64,000 bases of DNA. It comes from Leucobacter komagatae (GTDB lineage: Bacteria > Actinomycetota > Actinomycetes > Actinomycetales > Microbacteriaceae). The stretch spans positions 62,001 through 126,000 of the forward strand of contig NZ_JXSQ01000003.1 in NCBI RefSeq assembly GCF_000834055.1. Direction: 5' to 3'. The stretch's first letter is position 1. Each line of letters begins with the position of its first letter. This document shows positions 9,570 through 17,591 of the stretch, in pieces. The translations under genes and the position numbers were made by a program. The notes under the pieces are model-generated. The model searched no databases. It was not told the origin of the DNA and saw only the letters and a list, made by a program, of their open reading frames with translations.

Positions 9570-10558
9570 GCCAGTCGCACGAAACCACATCACTCGCCAT
9601 CGCGCGCGCCATCAACGCTGGGCTCCGCGAGGCGCTCTCTGGCGACGACAACGTCGTGTTGCTTGGGCAGGACATCGCCTCGCTCGGCGGTGTCTTCCGC
9701 GTCACGGAGGGGCTCGCGAAGGACTACGGCACCGCCCGTGTGCTCGACACCCCGCTCGCTGAGGCTGCCATCCTCGGCTCAGCCGTTGGCCTCGCCATGA
9801 GCGGGTTCCGCCCGGTCGCCGAGATCCAGTTCGACGGCTTCGTGTTCCCCGCGATGAACCAGATCGTCACGCAGCTCGCGAAGCTCCGCAACCGCTCGGC
9901 CGGCACCATGAACATGCCCGTCGTGCTGCGGCTGCCATACGGCGGCCACATCGGCGCCGTCGAGCACCACCAGGAGAGCCCCGAGGCTTACTTCGCGCAC
10001 ACCGCGGGTCTGCGTGTCGTCAGCCCGGCGAACGCGAACGACGCGTACTGGATGATTCAGCAGGCGATCAAGTCTGACGACCCGGTCATCTTCCTCGAAC
10101 CGAAGGCGAAGTATTGGCAGAAGGGTGAGGTTCGCCTCGATCGCCCCGCAGCAGCGCTCCACGAGACGCTCGTCGCGCGCGAGGGCAGCGATGTCACCCT
10201 CATCGGTTTCGGTGCGATGGTGACGACGCTGCTGCAGGCGGCGGAGATCGCTGGCGGCGAGGGTGTGAGCGCCGAGGTCATCGACCTCCGCACGGTCTCG
10301 CCGATCGACTACGGCCCGATTGTCGCGTCGGTGCGCAAGACCGGCCGCGTCGTCGTCGCACAGGAGGCCCCGGAGAACGCGAGCGTCGGCTCGGAGATCG
10401 CCGCGACCCTCAGCGAACGCTGCTTCCACTCCCTCGAAGCGCCGGTGCTGCGCGTGTCAGGCTACGACACTCCGTTCCCGCCGGCCGGCAACGAGGCACA
10501 CTACCTACCCGACGCCGATCGCGTGCTTGCAGCCGTCGACCGCGCAATGAACTACTAA
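9566..10558 (+). CDS. 2-oxo acid dehydrogenase E1 component, beta subunit
   Basis: 330 residues, the usual length. The start overlaps the alpha stop as ATGA, suggesting translational coupling and 1:1 subunit supply. Typical motifs: LGQDIASLGGVFRVTEGL, DTPLAEAAILGSAVGLAMSGFRPVAEIQF, LRLPYGGHIGAVEHHQESPEAYF, and the C-terminal VVVAQEAPENASVGSEIAA and GYDTPFPP. The beta chain completes the thiamine diphosphate pocket and the active-site channel of the E1 heterotetramer. The E2 gene follows 29 bases later. Confidence 0.93.
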   Translation: MSQSHETTSLAIARAINAGLREALSGDDNVVLLGQDIASLGGVFRVTEGLAKDYGTARVLDTPLAEAAILGSAVGLAMSGFRPVAEIQFDGFVFPAMNQIVTQLAKLRNRSAGTMNMPVVLRLPYGGHIGAVEHHQESPEAYFAHTAGLRVVSPANANDAYWMIQQAIKSDDPVIFLEPKAKYWQKGEVRLDRPAAALHETLVAREGSDVTLIGFGAMVTTLLQAAEIAGGEGVSAEVIDLRTVSPIDYGPIVASVRKTGRVVVAQEAPENASVGSEIAATLSERCFHSLEAPVLRVSGYDTPFPPAGNEAHYLPDADRVLAAVDRAMNY

Positions 10559-10587
10559 GCGGCGCGCAGGCGCTGAGAGGGTAAGAC

Positions 10588-11985
10588 ATGAGTAACAACG
10601 AATTCGCGCTCCCCGACGTGGGAGAGGGCCTCACCGAGGCCGAAATCGTGAGCTGGGCCGTGAAGCCCGGCGACACCGTTGAGCTGAACCAGGTGATCTG
10701 CGAGATTGAGACAGCGAAGTCGCTCGTCGAGATCCCGTCGCCGTTCGAGGGCGAGATCGCAGAGCTCCTCGTCGAAACCGGGACGACGGTGCCGGTTGGT
10801 ACGGCGATCCTCAGGATGGTCGGCGACGGCGATGGCGGCGACGCTGCGCCAGCAGGCGGAACGGAGCGGGCTACGGCGCCCGCTGACGCCCAGGCGGCAG
10901 ACTCAGCCACGGGCCAGGTAGCCGACACAGCAGCGGCGCCGGCAGCGCCCGCTGCGGACGATGAGGAGAACTCCGGCGCGGTACTCGTCGGCTACGGCAC
11001 TGGCGGCGCTGTCAAGAGCAGGCGCCGGCCTGGCGGGCAGCCGGTGATCAGCGTTGGTAAGGCCGAGACCGAGGAGCCCCCGGTTGCCGGCAAAGTGTAT
11101 GTGAAGCCTCCGGTGCGCAAGCTCGCGAAGGATCTCGGGGTGGACCTCGCGCGCGTGCCGGGCTCCGGCGCTGGCGGCGAGATCCTCCGCGACGACGTGC
11201 TCGCAGCCGCGAACGGCAGCGCTGCACCGAGCGCCGCGGGGGGCGCGGCCGCAGCCACGATCCACACCCCTGCGAGCGGCTTCGGCGCCGGCCAGCCGCG
11301 CGAAGAGCGGATCCCAGTGAAGGGCATCCGCAAGGTCGTCGCGCAGGCGATGGTCGCGAGCAAGTTCTCCGCGCCGCACACCTCAGTGTTCGTCGAGGTC
11401 GATGCGACGCGCACCATGAAGCTCGTGCGACGCATGAAGGCGTCTGACACGTTCGCGGGGGTCCGCGTATCTCCGATGCTCATCATGGCGAAGGCCATCA
11501 TCTGGGCGCTCGCGCGCAACCCAGAGGTGAACTCGGCATGGGGTGGCGACGAGATCATTCGCCGCAACTACGTGAACCTCGGTATCGCGGCCGCAACGCC
11601 GCGCGGGCTCGTCGTTCCCAACATTCGTGACGCACACCAGCTCTCCCTCGTCGAGCTCGCCGAGGCCATCGGCACGCTCACACAGCGCGCACGCGACGGG
11701 CTCACGCAGCCCGCCGAGATGCAGCAGGGCACGATCACGCTCACTAACGTCGGCGTCTTCGGCGTCGACTTCGGCCTGCCCATTCTCAACCCGGGCGAGA
11801 CGGCAATCGTCGCGATGGGCTCGATCAAGGAGAAGCCGTGGGTGGTGAAGGGCAAGGTGAAGCCGCGCATGGTCACCACCGTTGGCGGATCGTTCGATCA
11901 CCGCGTCATCGACGGCGACGTCATCAGCCGCTTCGTGTCCGATATTGCGGCCGCACTTGAACGGCCGGAACTACTCATCGGCTAA
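10588..11985 (+). CDS. Dihydrolipoamide acyltransferase (E2) of the 2-oxo acid dehydrogenase complex
   Basis: 465 residues in standard order: one lipoyl domain (about 4-80, lipoyl lysine K44 in [10 protein letters not shown]), an Ala/Pro linker, a peripheral subunit-binding domain (about 170-205, [18 protein letters not shown]), a second linker, and the catalytic acyltransferase domain ending with DHRVIDG, which carries the catalytic His and Asp. It moves the acyl group from lipoate to CoA and forms the core of the complex. No E3 (lipoamide dehydrogenase) gene is nearby, so a shared E3 encoded elsewhere is likely. Confidence 0.93.
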   Translation: MSNNEFALPDVGEGLTEAEIVSWAVKPGDTVELNQVICEIETAKSLVEIPSPFEGEIAELLVETGTTVPVGTAILRMVGDGDGGDAAPAGGTERATAPADAQAADSATGQVADTAAAPAAPAADDEENSGAVLVGYGTGGAVKSRRRPGGQPVISVGKAETEEPPVAGKVYVKPPVRKLAKDLGVDLARVPGSGAGGEILRDDVLAAANGSAAPSAAGGAAAATIHTPASGFGAGQPREERIPVKGIRKVVAQAMVASKFSAPHTSVFVEVDATRTMKLVRRMKASDTFAGVRVSPMLIMAKAIIWALARNPEVNSAWGGDEIIRRNYVNLGIAAATPRGLVVPNIRDAHQLSLVELAEAIGTLTQRARDGLTQPAEMQQGTITLTNVGVFGVDFGLPILNPGETAIVAMGSIKEKPWVVKGKVKPRMVTTVGGSFDHRVIDGDVISRFVSDIAAALERPELLIG

Positions 11986-11991
11986 TTTCGG

Positions 11992-12052
11992 GCAGCGGTC
12001 AAGAGGATGTGTACATTCCTGTTGACCGCTGCGCGGGTCGCTCTCGTAGGAT
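11992..12052 (+). promoter_or_regulatory. Inverted repeat and promoter before the enoyl-CoA hydratase gene
   Basis: GCAGCGGTCAA at 11992-12002 and TTGACCGCTGC at 12022-12032 are a perfect 11-bp inverted repeat with a 19-base loop. TTGACC (12022-12027) could serve as -35 for the -10 box TAGGAT at 12047-12052, spacing 19. The -10 ends 6 bases before the ATG at 12059, so the mRNA may be leaderless. The repeat could be an operator, the terminator of the E1-E2 operon, or both. Confidence 0.5.
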
Positions 12053-12058
12053 CGCAGT

Positions 12059-12814
12059 ATGACTGATGCAGTGTTGCTCACTATCGACAGCGGGATTGCC
12101 CGAATCACCCTGAACCGGCCCGAGCGGCTGAACGCGTTCAACGACGAGATGGCCGAGGGGTGGACGCGCGCAGCTGAGGCTGCCGTGCAGTCCGACGAGG
12201 TGCAAGCGATCATCATTGATGCGGCGGGGCGCGCGTTCTGCGCCGGCGGCGATGTTCAGGCGATGGCCACCATGGACGATCGCGGCGACATGATCCAGCG
12301 CCTGGCGCACCGCATCAACGTCGGCATCCTTGCCCTCACCGAATCGGCGAAGCCCGTCGTCGCGGCCGCGCACGGCACCACTGCCGGAGGCGGCCTCGGG
12401 ATACTGCTCTGCAGCGACTACGCGGTGATCGGTGAATCGTCGCGTGTTGGCAGCGTGTACGGCGGCGTCGGGCTCACCCCCGACCTCTCGGTCTCGGCGC
12501 AGCTCGCAGCCGCGGTCGGGCAGCGCAGGGCACTGCAGCTGTTGTTGCAGGAGCGTCTCCTCTCCGCAGAGGAGGCGGTCGCCTGGGGGATCGCAGCGGA
12601 GAAGGTCGCCGACGACGACGTGCGCGGTCGAGCTGAGGCCATCGCGGCGTTCTGGGTGCAGAACGCGCACGCGTACGGTGAGGCGAAGCGGCTCATCCGC
12701 TCCCGCCCCGAGCGCAGCTTCACCGAGCAGCTCGCGGAGGAGGCCCGCACCATTGGGATCGCTTCGCAGAGCCCTGAGGGCGACAAGCGCATCAGGGCGT
12801 TCGCGGCGCGCTAG
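12059..12814 (+). CDS. Enoyl-CoA hydratase/isomerase family protein
   Basis: 251 residues, one crotonase fold. The oxyanion-hole signatures are AFCAGGDVQAM (about 60-69) and HGTTAGGGLGILLCSDYAV (about 105-123). At the second acidic position it has GLTPDLS, with D142, and the first catalytic glutamate of true hydratases is not obvious. This resembles PaaG-type isomerases rather than EchA hydratases (inference from the family). It acts on acyl-CoA in the cytoplasm, perhaps in fatty acid or aromatic acid breakdown. Its place behind the E1-E2 operon, with its own promoter, suggests related carbon use. Confidence 0.88.
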   Translation: MTDAVLLTIDSGIARITLNRPERLNAFNDEMAEGWTRAAEAAVQSDEVQAIIIDAAGRAFCAGGDVQAMATMDDRGDMIQRLAHRINVGILALTESAKPVVAAAHGTTAGGGLGILLCSDYAVIGESSRVGSVYGGVGLTPDLSVSAQLAAAVGQRRALQLLLQERLLSAEEAVAWGIAAEKVADDDVRGRAEAIAAFWVQNAHAYGEAKRLIRSRPERSFTEQLAEEARTIGIASQSPEGDKRIRAFAAR

Positions 12815-12859
12815 CTTCTGCCGTTGGCGCCGGCTGCTCGCGGCTGGCACCTCCCGGCG

Positions 12860-13399
12860 TCAGACGATGCTGTGCTCGGTGACCTGGCTCGCGAATGACG
12901 AACCGTTGCAGTCGACGTAGAGCTGCCCCTCGGTGAGGGAAACGGTCATCGTGTTGCGGCGGGCGAGCGTGCCGACGATGCCGTCGATGAACCCGGCGTC
13001 GAACGACCGCACGACAATTCGCTCCGCCTCGTGGATTGTCTTGCCCGCCCACGCGGTGAGGAGCTTCTCTGGCTCGCGATGCGTGTAGACGGCGGTGCGG
13101 TCTGCAAGCTTGCTGCCGTAGTGCAGCCGGTCGGCGTCTGGCGCACCGATCTCGATCCACGCGGTGATGGTTCCGGTGAGATCGCGCACCAGCACAGCGG
13201 GCTCGTCCGTCGAAGACACTCCCGCGCTGAACGCGATGCCCTCCTCGTATTCGAGGCAGTAGGCGAGCAGGCGCGTGACCATGAAGCGGTCGGTCTCGGA
13301 CGGGTGGCGGGCTACGCGGAGCGACAGCTCGTCGTAGACCCCGCGATCCACATCTGCCAGCTGTATTTCGAAGGTGTGGATCGTTGCGCCTATTGCCAT
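12860..13399 (-). CDS. yaeQ: YaeQ family protein
   Basis: 179 residues, the usual YaeQ length. Characteristic text: THTFEIQLADVDRGVYDELSLRVARHPSET near the start, LLAYCLEYEEGIAFSAG, and WIEIGAPDADRLHYGSKLADRTAVYTH. The fold belongs to the PD-(D/E)xK nuclease group, but a nuclease activity is not established. The E. coli relative was once linked to suppression of rfaH loss; the role here is unknown. It starts 11 bases after the HAD gene stop on the same strand, so the two are probably cotranscribed. Confidence 0.9.
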   Translation of the reverse strand: MAIGATIHTFEIQLADVDRGVYDELSLRVARHPSETDRFMVTRLLAYCLEYEEGIAFSAGVSSTDEPAVLVRDLTGTITAWIEIGAPDADRLHYGSKLADRTAVYTHREPEKLLTAWAGKTIHEAERIVVRSFDAGFIDGIVGTLARRNTMTVSLTEGQLYVDCNGSSFASQVTEHSIV

Positions 13400-13410
13400 G
13401 GTTCCCGAGC

Positions 13411-14091
13411 TTAGCGGGCGGAGGGGCGCCGCAACTCGGCGACGAGCCGCGGCAGCTCACGCATATCCGTGAAAACCCGCACGCGGTCGCCCGAAGGAAA
13501 GTCCTTAGCGGTGAACTGGTCGGCGAATGCGAGCACGAACATTCCCGCGCGCTGCGCGGCGAGCACACCGGTCGGGCTGTCGTCCACCGCGATGCAGCGC
13601 CCCGGCGCAACACCGAGGAGGCGCGCGGCCGACAGGTAGACGTCGGGGGCCGGCTTGCCGTTCGCCTCGTCCTCCGCGCTGCAGATGCGACCCTCGAACC
13701 GGTCGAGCAGGCCGACGGTGGCGAGGCTCGACCGAATGCGTGCGGTGCGGCTGTTTGACGCGACCGCCCACGGGAGATCAATCCCGTCGAGCGCCGCAAC
13801 GATCCCGGGGATCACCTCGAGGCGCCCAGCGAACGCGTCCTCGCGCCAGCCAGCGTAGGGCGCATCCCAGCCGGGCTCAAGCTTCCTGCCGAGGTGCTCT
13901 TCGAGCGTCGCAAGGAAGAACTCCGACGAGCAGCCGATGAGGAGCCGGCCAAGGCTCTCGACGTCGGTCTCCCACCCGAGGTCGGCGACAATGCGGTGCG
14001 TGACCTCGACCGCGAGTCGCTCGCTGTCGACCAGCACGCCGTCGCAGTCGAACACGACCGCGTCGTAGGCTGGCTTAGCAAGAAGCGTCAT
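13411..14091 (-). CDS. HAD-superfamily hydrolase (beta-phosphoglucomutase-like phosphatase)
   Basis: 226 residues from the ATG at 14091. Motif I is FDCDGVLVDSE with nucleophile D15 and acid/base D17; motif II is VASNSRT; the lysine is in GKPAPDVYL; motif IV is AVDDSPTGV. The helical cap between motifs I and II is subclass I, as in phosphoglycolate phosphatases and beta-phosphoglucomutase. It probably removes phosphate from a small metabolite; the substrate is unknown. A longer GTG start at 14148 would read into the tandem repeats upstream and is rejected. Confidence 0.88.
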   Translation of the reverse strand: MTLLAKPAYDAVVFDCDGVLVDSERLAVEVTHRIVADLGWETDVESLGRLLIGCSSEFFLATLEEHLGRKLEPGWDAPYAGWREDAFAGRLEVIPGIVAALDGIDLPWAVASNSRTARIRSSLATVGLLDRFEGRICSAEDEANGKPAPDVYLSAARLLGVAPGRCIAVDDSPTGVLAAQRAGMFVLAFADQFTAKDFPSGDRVRVFTDMRELPRLVAELRRPSAR

Positions 14092-14098
14092 AGCTGCC

Positions 14099-14104
14099 AC
14101 CCTA
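14099..14104 (-). promoter_or_regulatory. -10 box TAGGGT of the HAD gene
   Basis: On the minus strand TAGGGT ends 7 bases before the ATG at 14091, a leaderless arrangement that would give HAD-yaeQ its own promoter. Confidence 0.35.
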
Positions 14105-14124
14105 GGCCTCCCCGCTGGGCGCCC

Positions 14125-14176
14125 GGTAGGGGCACCCGGTAGGGGCACCCGGTAGGTGCACCCGATACGTGCACCC
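14125..14176. repeat. Four tandem copies of a 13-bp unit
   Basis: GGTAGGGGCACCC at 14125-14137 and 14138-14150 (identical), GGTAGGTGCACCC at 14151-14163, GATACGTGCACCC at 14164-14176. The array fills the gap between the DapA-like and HAD genes. Copy number may vary by slippage. Confidence 0.9.
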
Positions 14177-14199
14177 GCAGTGGGGCGAGGGAGGAAGGG

Positions 14200-15102
14200 C
14201 TACCGCGGCCGGGCGACGCCCGCGTGCGCGAGCGCCGCCGCGACCGCCAACCTGCCTGCCGGCTCGATCCCGCGCACCGGGTGCGGCAGCGTCCCCGGTG
14301 CGACGAGCCCCAGATCCTCAGCGACCGCTGCGGCCACCCGGTAGCTCCCATAGCGGGCGAACAGCGCGAAGAGCGGATCGAAGCGTGCCGAGAGCGTGCT
14401 CGCCGTCCCCGCGTCGCCAGCGAGGGCCGCCCGAGTGAGCGCGAGGCTCTCAGCCGGGAGGAGGCCCCCGAGCACGCTGTACCAGGCGTCGCAGCCGGCG
14501 GTAAGTCCCGCCGCCGCAGTGCCGTCGCCGCTGACGCCGAGGGTGACGGAATCAGGCAGGTGCGCACGGTAGGACGCCACCCGCGCCCGCGCCTCCGCCG
14601 GCGCGGTCGGCACGGCAGGAATCTTGATCGACGCGACGCTCGGGAGCGCGGCGACGCGTGCGTGGAGCTCACGCTCGAACGTGAAGCCGGTCGTGACGGG
14701 GTTGTCGTAGACGACGAGCGGCACCGAGAGCTCCGCGTCAACCGCCTCGAACAGCCCAAACGCCTCGTCCTGCGTGAGCGGCTGGTACGTCATCGGGGCG
14801 AGGAGCACGGCCGCCGCACCGGCAGATTGCGCTGCGGCGACGTTCGCGAGCACCTCACGGGTGCGGATCGCGCTCACCCCGACGATGACGGGAACCGGGC
14901 CCGCGTGCGCGACGGTGAGCGCTGCGGCGCGTGCGCGCTCCGCCGCTGAGAGATACGCGTAGCCGCCAGTGGATCCGAGGGCGCAGATCGAATCGACCCC
15001 GGCCGCCGCGCTGCGCTCGACAATGCGCGCGTAGTCGGACTCGTCGACCCCGGACGCGGTGATCGGGGTGAACGGAAAGGCGCTGAGGCCGGTGAACTCC
15101 AC
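14200..15102 (-). CDS. Dihydrodipicolinate synthase/N-acetylneuraminate lyase family aldolase
   Basis: 300 residues, a TIM barrel of the DapA class I aldolases. The Schiff-base lysine is K160 in SIKIPAVP and the catalytic tyrosine is Y132 in VVYDNPVTTGF. The substrate loop reads GSTGGYAYL instead of the GTTGE of true DapA, so lysine biosynthesis is unlikely; a 2-keto-3-deoxy acid or similar substrate is more probable. The GTG at 15102 follows the EamA stop by 2 bases, so the two are cotranscribed, pairing a transporter with a catabolic aldolase. Confidence 0.85.
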   Translation of the reverse strand: MEFTGLSAFPFTPITASGVDESDYARIVERSAAAGVDSICALGSTGGYAYLSAAERARAAALTVAHAGPVPVIVGVSAIRTREVLANVAAAQSAGAAAVLLAPMTYQPLTQDEAFGLFEAVDAELSVPLVVYDNPVTTGFTFERELHARVAALPSVASIKIPAVPTAPAEARARVASYRAHLPDSVTLGVSGDGTAAAGLTAGCDAWYSVLGGLLPAESLALTRAALAGDAGTASTLSARFDPLFALFARYGSYRVAAAVAEDLGLVAPGTLPHPVRGIEPAGRLAVAAALAHAGVARPR

Positions 15103-15104
15103 GC

Positions 15105-16037
15105 TTACCCCCGTCCAGCCGCGCCGCGGCCCCTGGTGCGTACGGCGATGGCCGCGCACGCGATCACGGCGAGCGCGCCGACCACGGTGCCCCAGCTGAA
15201 GGGCTCCCGCAGCATGAGGGCTGCCCAAGCGAGCGTGAGTACTGGTTGCACGAGCTGCACCTGGCTCACCTGCGCCATCGGCCCGATCTGGAGCCCGCGG
15301 TACCACGCGAAGAAGCCGAGGAACATGCTCACGACGCCGAGGTACGCGAACGCGGCCCACTGCGCTGGCGTCGCGCTCGGCGGCTGCTGGGCAACGGCGA
15401 CGGCCGTGAGCACCGCCATGAGTGGGGCGGCGGCGACAAGTGCCCACGAGATCGTCTGCCATGCCCCGAGCTCGCGCGCGAGCAGGCCACCCTCCGCGTA
15501 ACCGAACGCGGCCGCAATGACCGCGGCGAACAGCAGGAGGTCGTGCCAGGAGAGGCCCTCGAAGCCGCCGCCCTGGATCGCGACGAACGCGACGGTGACA
15601 GCGGCGCCGGCACAGGCCGCCACCCAGAATCCGGTGCCGGGCCGCTCGCCCGATCGCAGCACCGTCACCACGGCCGTGGCCGCGGGCAGCAGCGCGATGA
15701 CCACGGCGCCGTGGCTCGCCGACGCGGTCTGCAGCGCGAATGAGGTGAGCAGCGGGAAGCCAGCGACGACGCCCGCAGCAACGACGGCCACCTTGAGCCA
15801 TTGCCTGCCGCGCGGGAACTGCTGCCGGGTGAGCGCGAGCGCCGCGGCCGCGAGGAGCGCAGCGAGCACCGCGCGCCCCGAGGCGATGAACAGGGGAGAG
15901 AGCGCTTCGACGGCGATGCGGGTGAACGGCACCGTGAACGAAAACGCGAACACGCCAAGCAGTCCCCAGAGGAGGCCCGCACGAGAGCGTGATATCGCAG
16001 GCCGTTCAAGGACAGTAGCGCTACTATGTTGTCTCAT
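15105..16037 (-). CDS. EamA/DMT-family transporter
   Basis: 310 residues from the ATG at 16037, with about ten membrane helices in two EamA halves (for example GLLWGLLGVFAFSFTVPFTR and, in the second half, AYLGVVSMFLGFFAWYRGL). Such proteins move small metabolites across the membrane. The start codon shares the palindrome CATG with the start of the divergent MocR gene. A -10 box TATCAT on the minus strand (16048-16043) lies 5 bases before the ATG, so the mRNA is probably leaderless. Regulation by the neighbouring MocR protein is likely. Confidence 0.85.
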   Translation of the reverse strand: MRQHSSATVLERPAISRSRAGLLWGLLGVFAFSFTVPFTRIAVEALSPLFIASGRAVLAALLAAAALALTRQQFPRGRQWLKVAVVAAGVVAGFPLLTSFALQTASASHGAVVIALLPAATAVVTVLRSGERPGTGFWVAACAGAAVTVAFVAIQGGGFEGLSWHDLLLFAAVIAAAFGYAEGGLLARELGAWQTISWALVAAAPLMAVLTAVAVAQQPPSATPAQWAAFAYLGVVSMFLGFFAWYRGLQIGPMAQVSQVQLVQPVLTLAWAALMLREPFSWGTVVGALAVIACAAIAVRTRGRGAAGRG

Positions 16038-16048
16038 GAATGATGATA
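16014..16048. promoter_or_regulatory. Divergent leaderless promoters for MocR and EamA with a 12-bp palindrome
   Basis: The perfect palindrome AGTAGCGCTACT is at 16014-16025. Plus strand: -10 TACTAT at 16022-16027, 8 bases before the MocR ATG at 16036. Minus strand: -10 TATCAT at 16048-16043, 5 bases before the EamA ATG at 16037. Each -10 box sits at the edge of or inside the other gene, so a protein bound at the palindrome could block both. Confidence 0.55.
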
Positions 16049-17445
16049 GCAGTTCGCGGATCGTCGCCGGCCTGCTCGACTGGATCTCCGCGGCGCCCGC
16101 GGGGGCTCGCCTGCCGGCAACGCGCGCCCTCGTCGCCGAATACGAGGCGAGCCCCGTCACCGTGCAGAAGGCGCTCCGCACGCTCAGCGCTCGCGGACTC
16201 ATCGAGACCAGGCCAGGAGTCGGCACCTTCGTTCGCGCCGTCCGCACCGCTCGACCACTCGACTACAGCTGGCAGACCGTCGCGCTGCGCTCGCCGCAGC
16301 ACCGGCTCACAGAACCATCGGCGACGATGCGATCGGCGACGCCGGGCGCGATCGCGCTCCACGCCGGCTACCCCGACCGTGAACTCCTCCCCGAGCGGCT
16401 CATTCGCGCGGCGCTCACCCGTGCTGGCAGGAGCGAGGTCGCCGTCACCCGATCGCCCGTGGCTGGGCTGCCCGAGCTGCAGTCCTGGTTCGCCAGCGAA
16501 CTCGCCGCTGCGATGCCGGTCGGCGTGACGCCCCCAACGGCGAACGACGTGATCGTGTTGCCCGGCAGCCAGAGCGGACTGAGCTCGACGTTTCGCGCGC
16601 TCGTCACCGCTGGCCAGCCGCTGCTCATCGAGTCGCCAACCTACTGGGGCGCGACCCTCGCCGCGGCACAGGCCGGCGTGCAGCTCGTGCCGGTGTCGAG
16701 CGGGCCGCACGGCCCCGATCCCGACACGCTCGCCCGAGCGTTTGAAGAGACAGGCGCGCGCGCCTTCTACGCGCAGCCCAACTACGCCAACCCGACGGGC
16801 GCACAGTGGCCGAAGGCGCGGGCGAAGGAGATCCTTGACGTCGTGCGCGCGCACGGCGCCTTCCTCATCGAAGACGATTGGGCGCACGACTTCGGCATCA
16901 CGTCGGACCCGACCCCCGTCGCGGCGCAGGATGACGCCGGCCACGTCGTCTATTTGCGGTCGCTCACCAAGAGCGTGTCACCCTCGCTCCGGGTTGCGGG
17001 CGTGATCGCGCGCGGCCCAGCGCGTGAGCGGATTCTTGCCGACAGGAGCGCCTCGTCAATGTATGTGAGCGGAATCTTGCAGGCCGCGGCGCTCGACGTG
17101 GTCACCCAGCCTGGCTGGGGAACGCACCTGCGCGGCCTGCGGCAGCAGCTGCTTGCGCGACGAGACCTGCTCGTCGACAGCATTCGCAAGCACGCACCGG
17201 CGGCGCACATCACGGCGATCCCACACGGTGGCCTGAACCTCTGGGCGCAGCTCGCCGACGGGGTGGATCTTCCGCGCCTCGTGCGCGAGTGCGAGGATGC
17301 GGGCGTGCTCATCGCGTCGGGGAGTGAGTGGTTCCCCGCTGAGCCATCCGGAACGTTCGTGCGGCTGAACTACTCCGGCCCGAACCCGGGAGCGTTCCCC
17401 GAGGCCGCGAGGATCATCGGGCAGGTACTCGAGCGCCTGGAGTAG
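16036..17445 (+). CDS. MocR-type regulator: GntR DNA-binding domain fused to an aminotransferase-like domain
   Basis: 469 residues. Residues about 5-75 are a winged helix of the GntR family (LPATRALVAEYEASPVTVQKALRTLSARGLIETRPGVGTFV). The rest is a fold type I aminotransferase domain with SPTYWG, AFYAQPNYANPTG and the PLP lysine in SLTKSVSPSLRV. MocR proteins usually sense PLP plus an amino acid or amine and control a neighbouring gene. Here the divergent EamA-DapA pair is the natural target. The ATG at 16036 is chosen because of the -10 box before it; the longer frame runs antisense to EamA. Confidence 0.9.
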   Translation: MNDDSSSRIVAGLLDWISAAPAGARLPATRALVAEYEASPVTVQKALRTLSARGLIETRPGVGTFVRAVRTARPLDYSWQTVALRSPQHRLTEPSATMRSATPGAIALHAGYPDRELLPERLIRAALTRAGRSEVAVTRSPVAGLPELQSWFASELAAAMPVGVTPPTANDVIVLPGSQSGLSSTFRALVTAGQPLLIESPTYWGATLAAAQAGVQLVPVSSGPHGPDPDTLARAFEETGARAFYAQPNYANPTGAQWPKARAKEILDVVRAHGAFLIEDDWAHDFGITSDPTPVAAQDDAGHVVYLRSLTKSVSPSLRVAGVIARGPARERILADRSASSMYVSGILQAAALDVVTQPGWGTHLRGLRQQLLARRDLLVDSIRKHAPAAHITAIPHGGLNLWAQLADGVDLPRLVRECEDAGVLIASGSEWFPAEPSGTFVRLNYSGPNPGAFPEAARIIGQVLERLE

Positions 17446-17591
17446 CGCACGCGCGCGTGTTACGCTACATCTGATGAATAGCGTATCGTGGTCGGCCCCT
17501 CGCTCGTTCCTCGGTGGCCGGTGCGAAACGACCCCGCCGCACGGGCCCGTTCGTCCGGGGATCGTCGCTTCGAACGAGACGAGGCAAGCGA

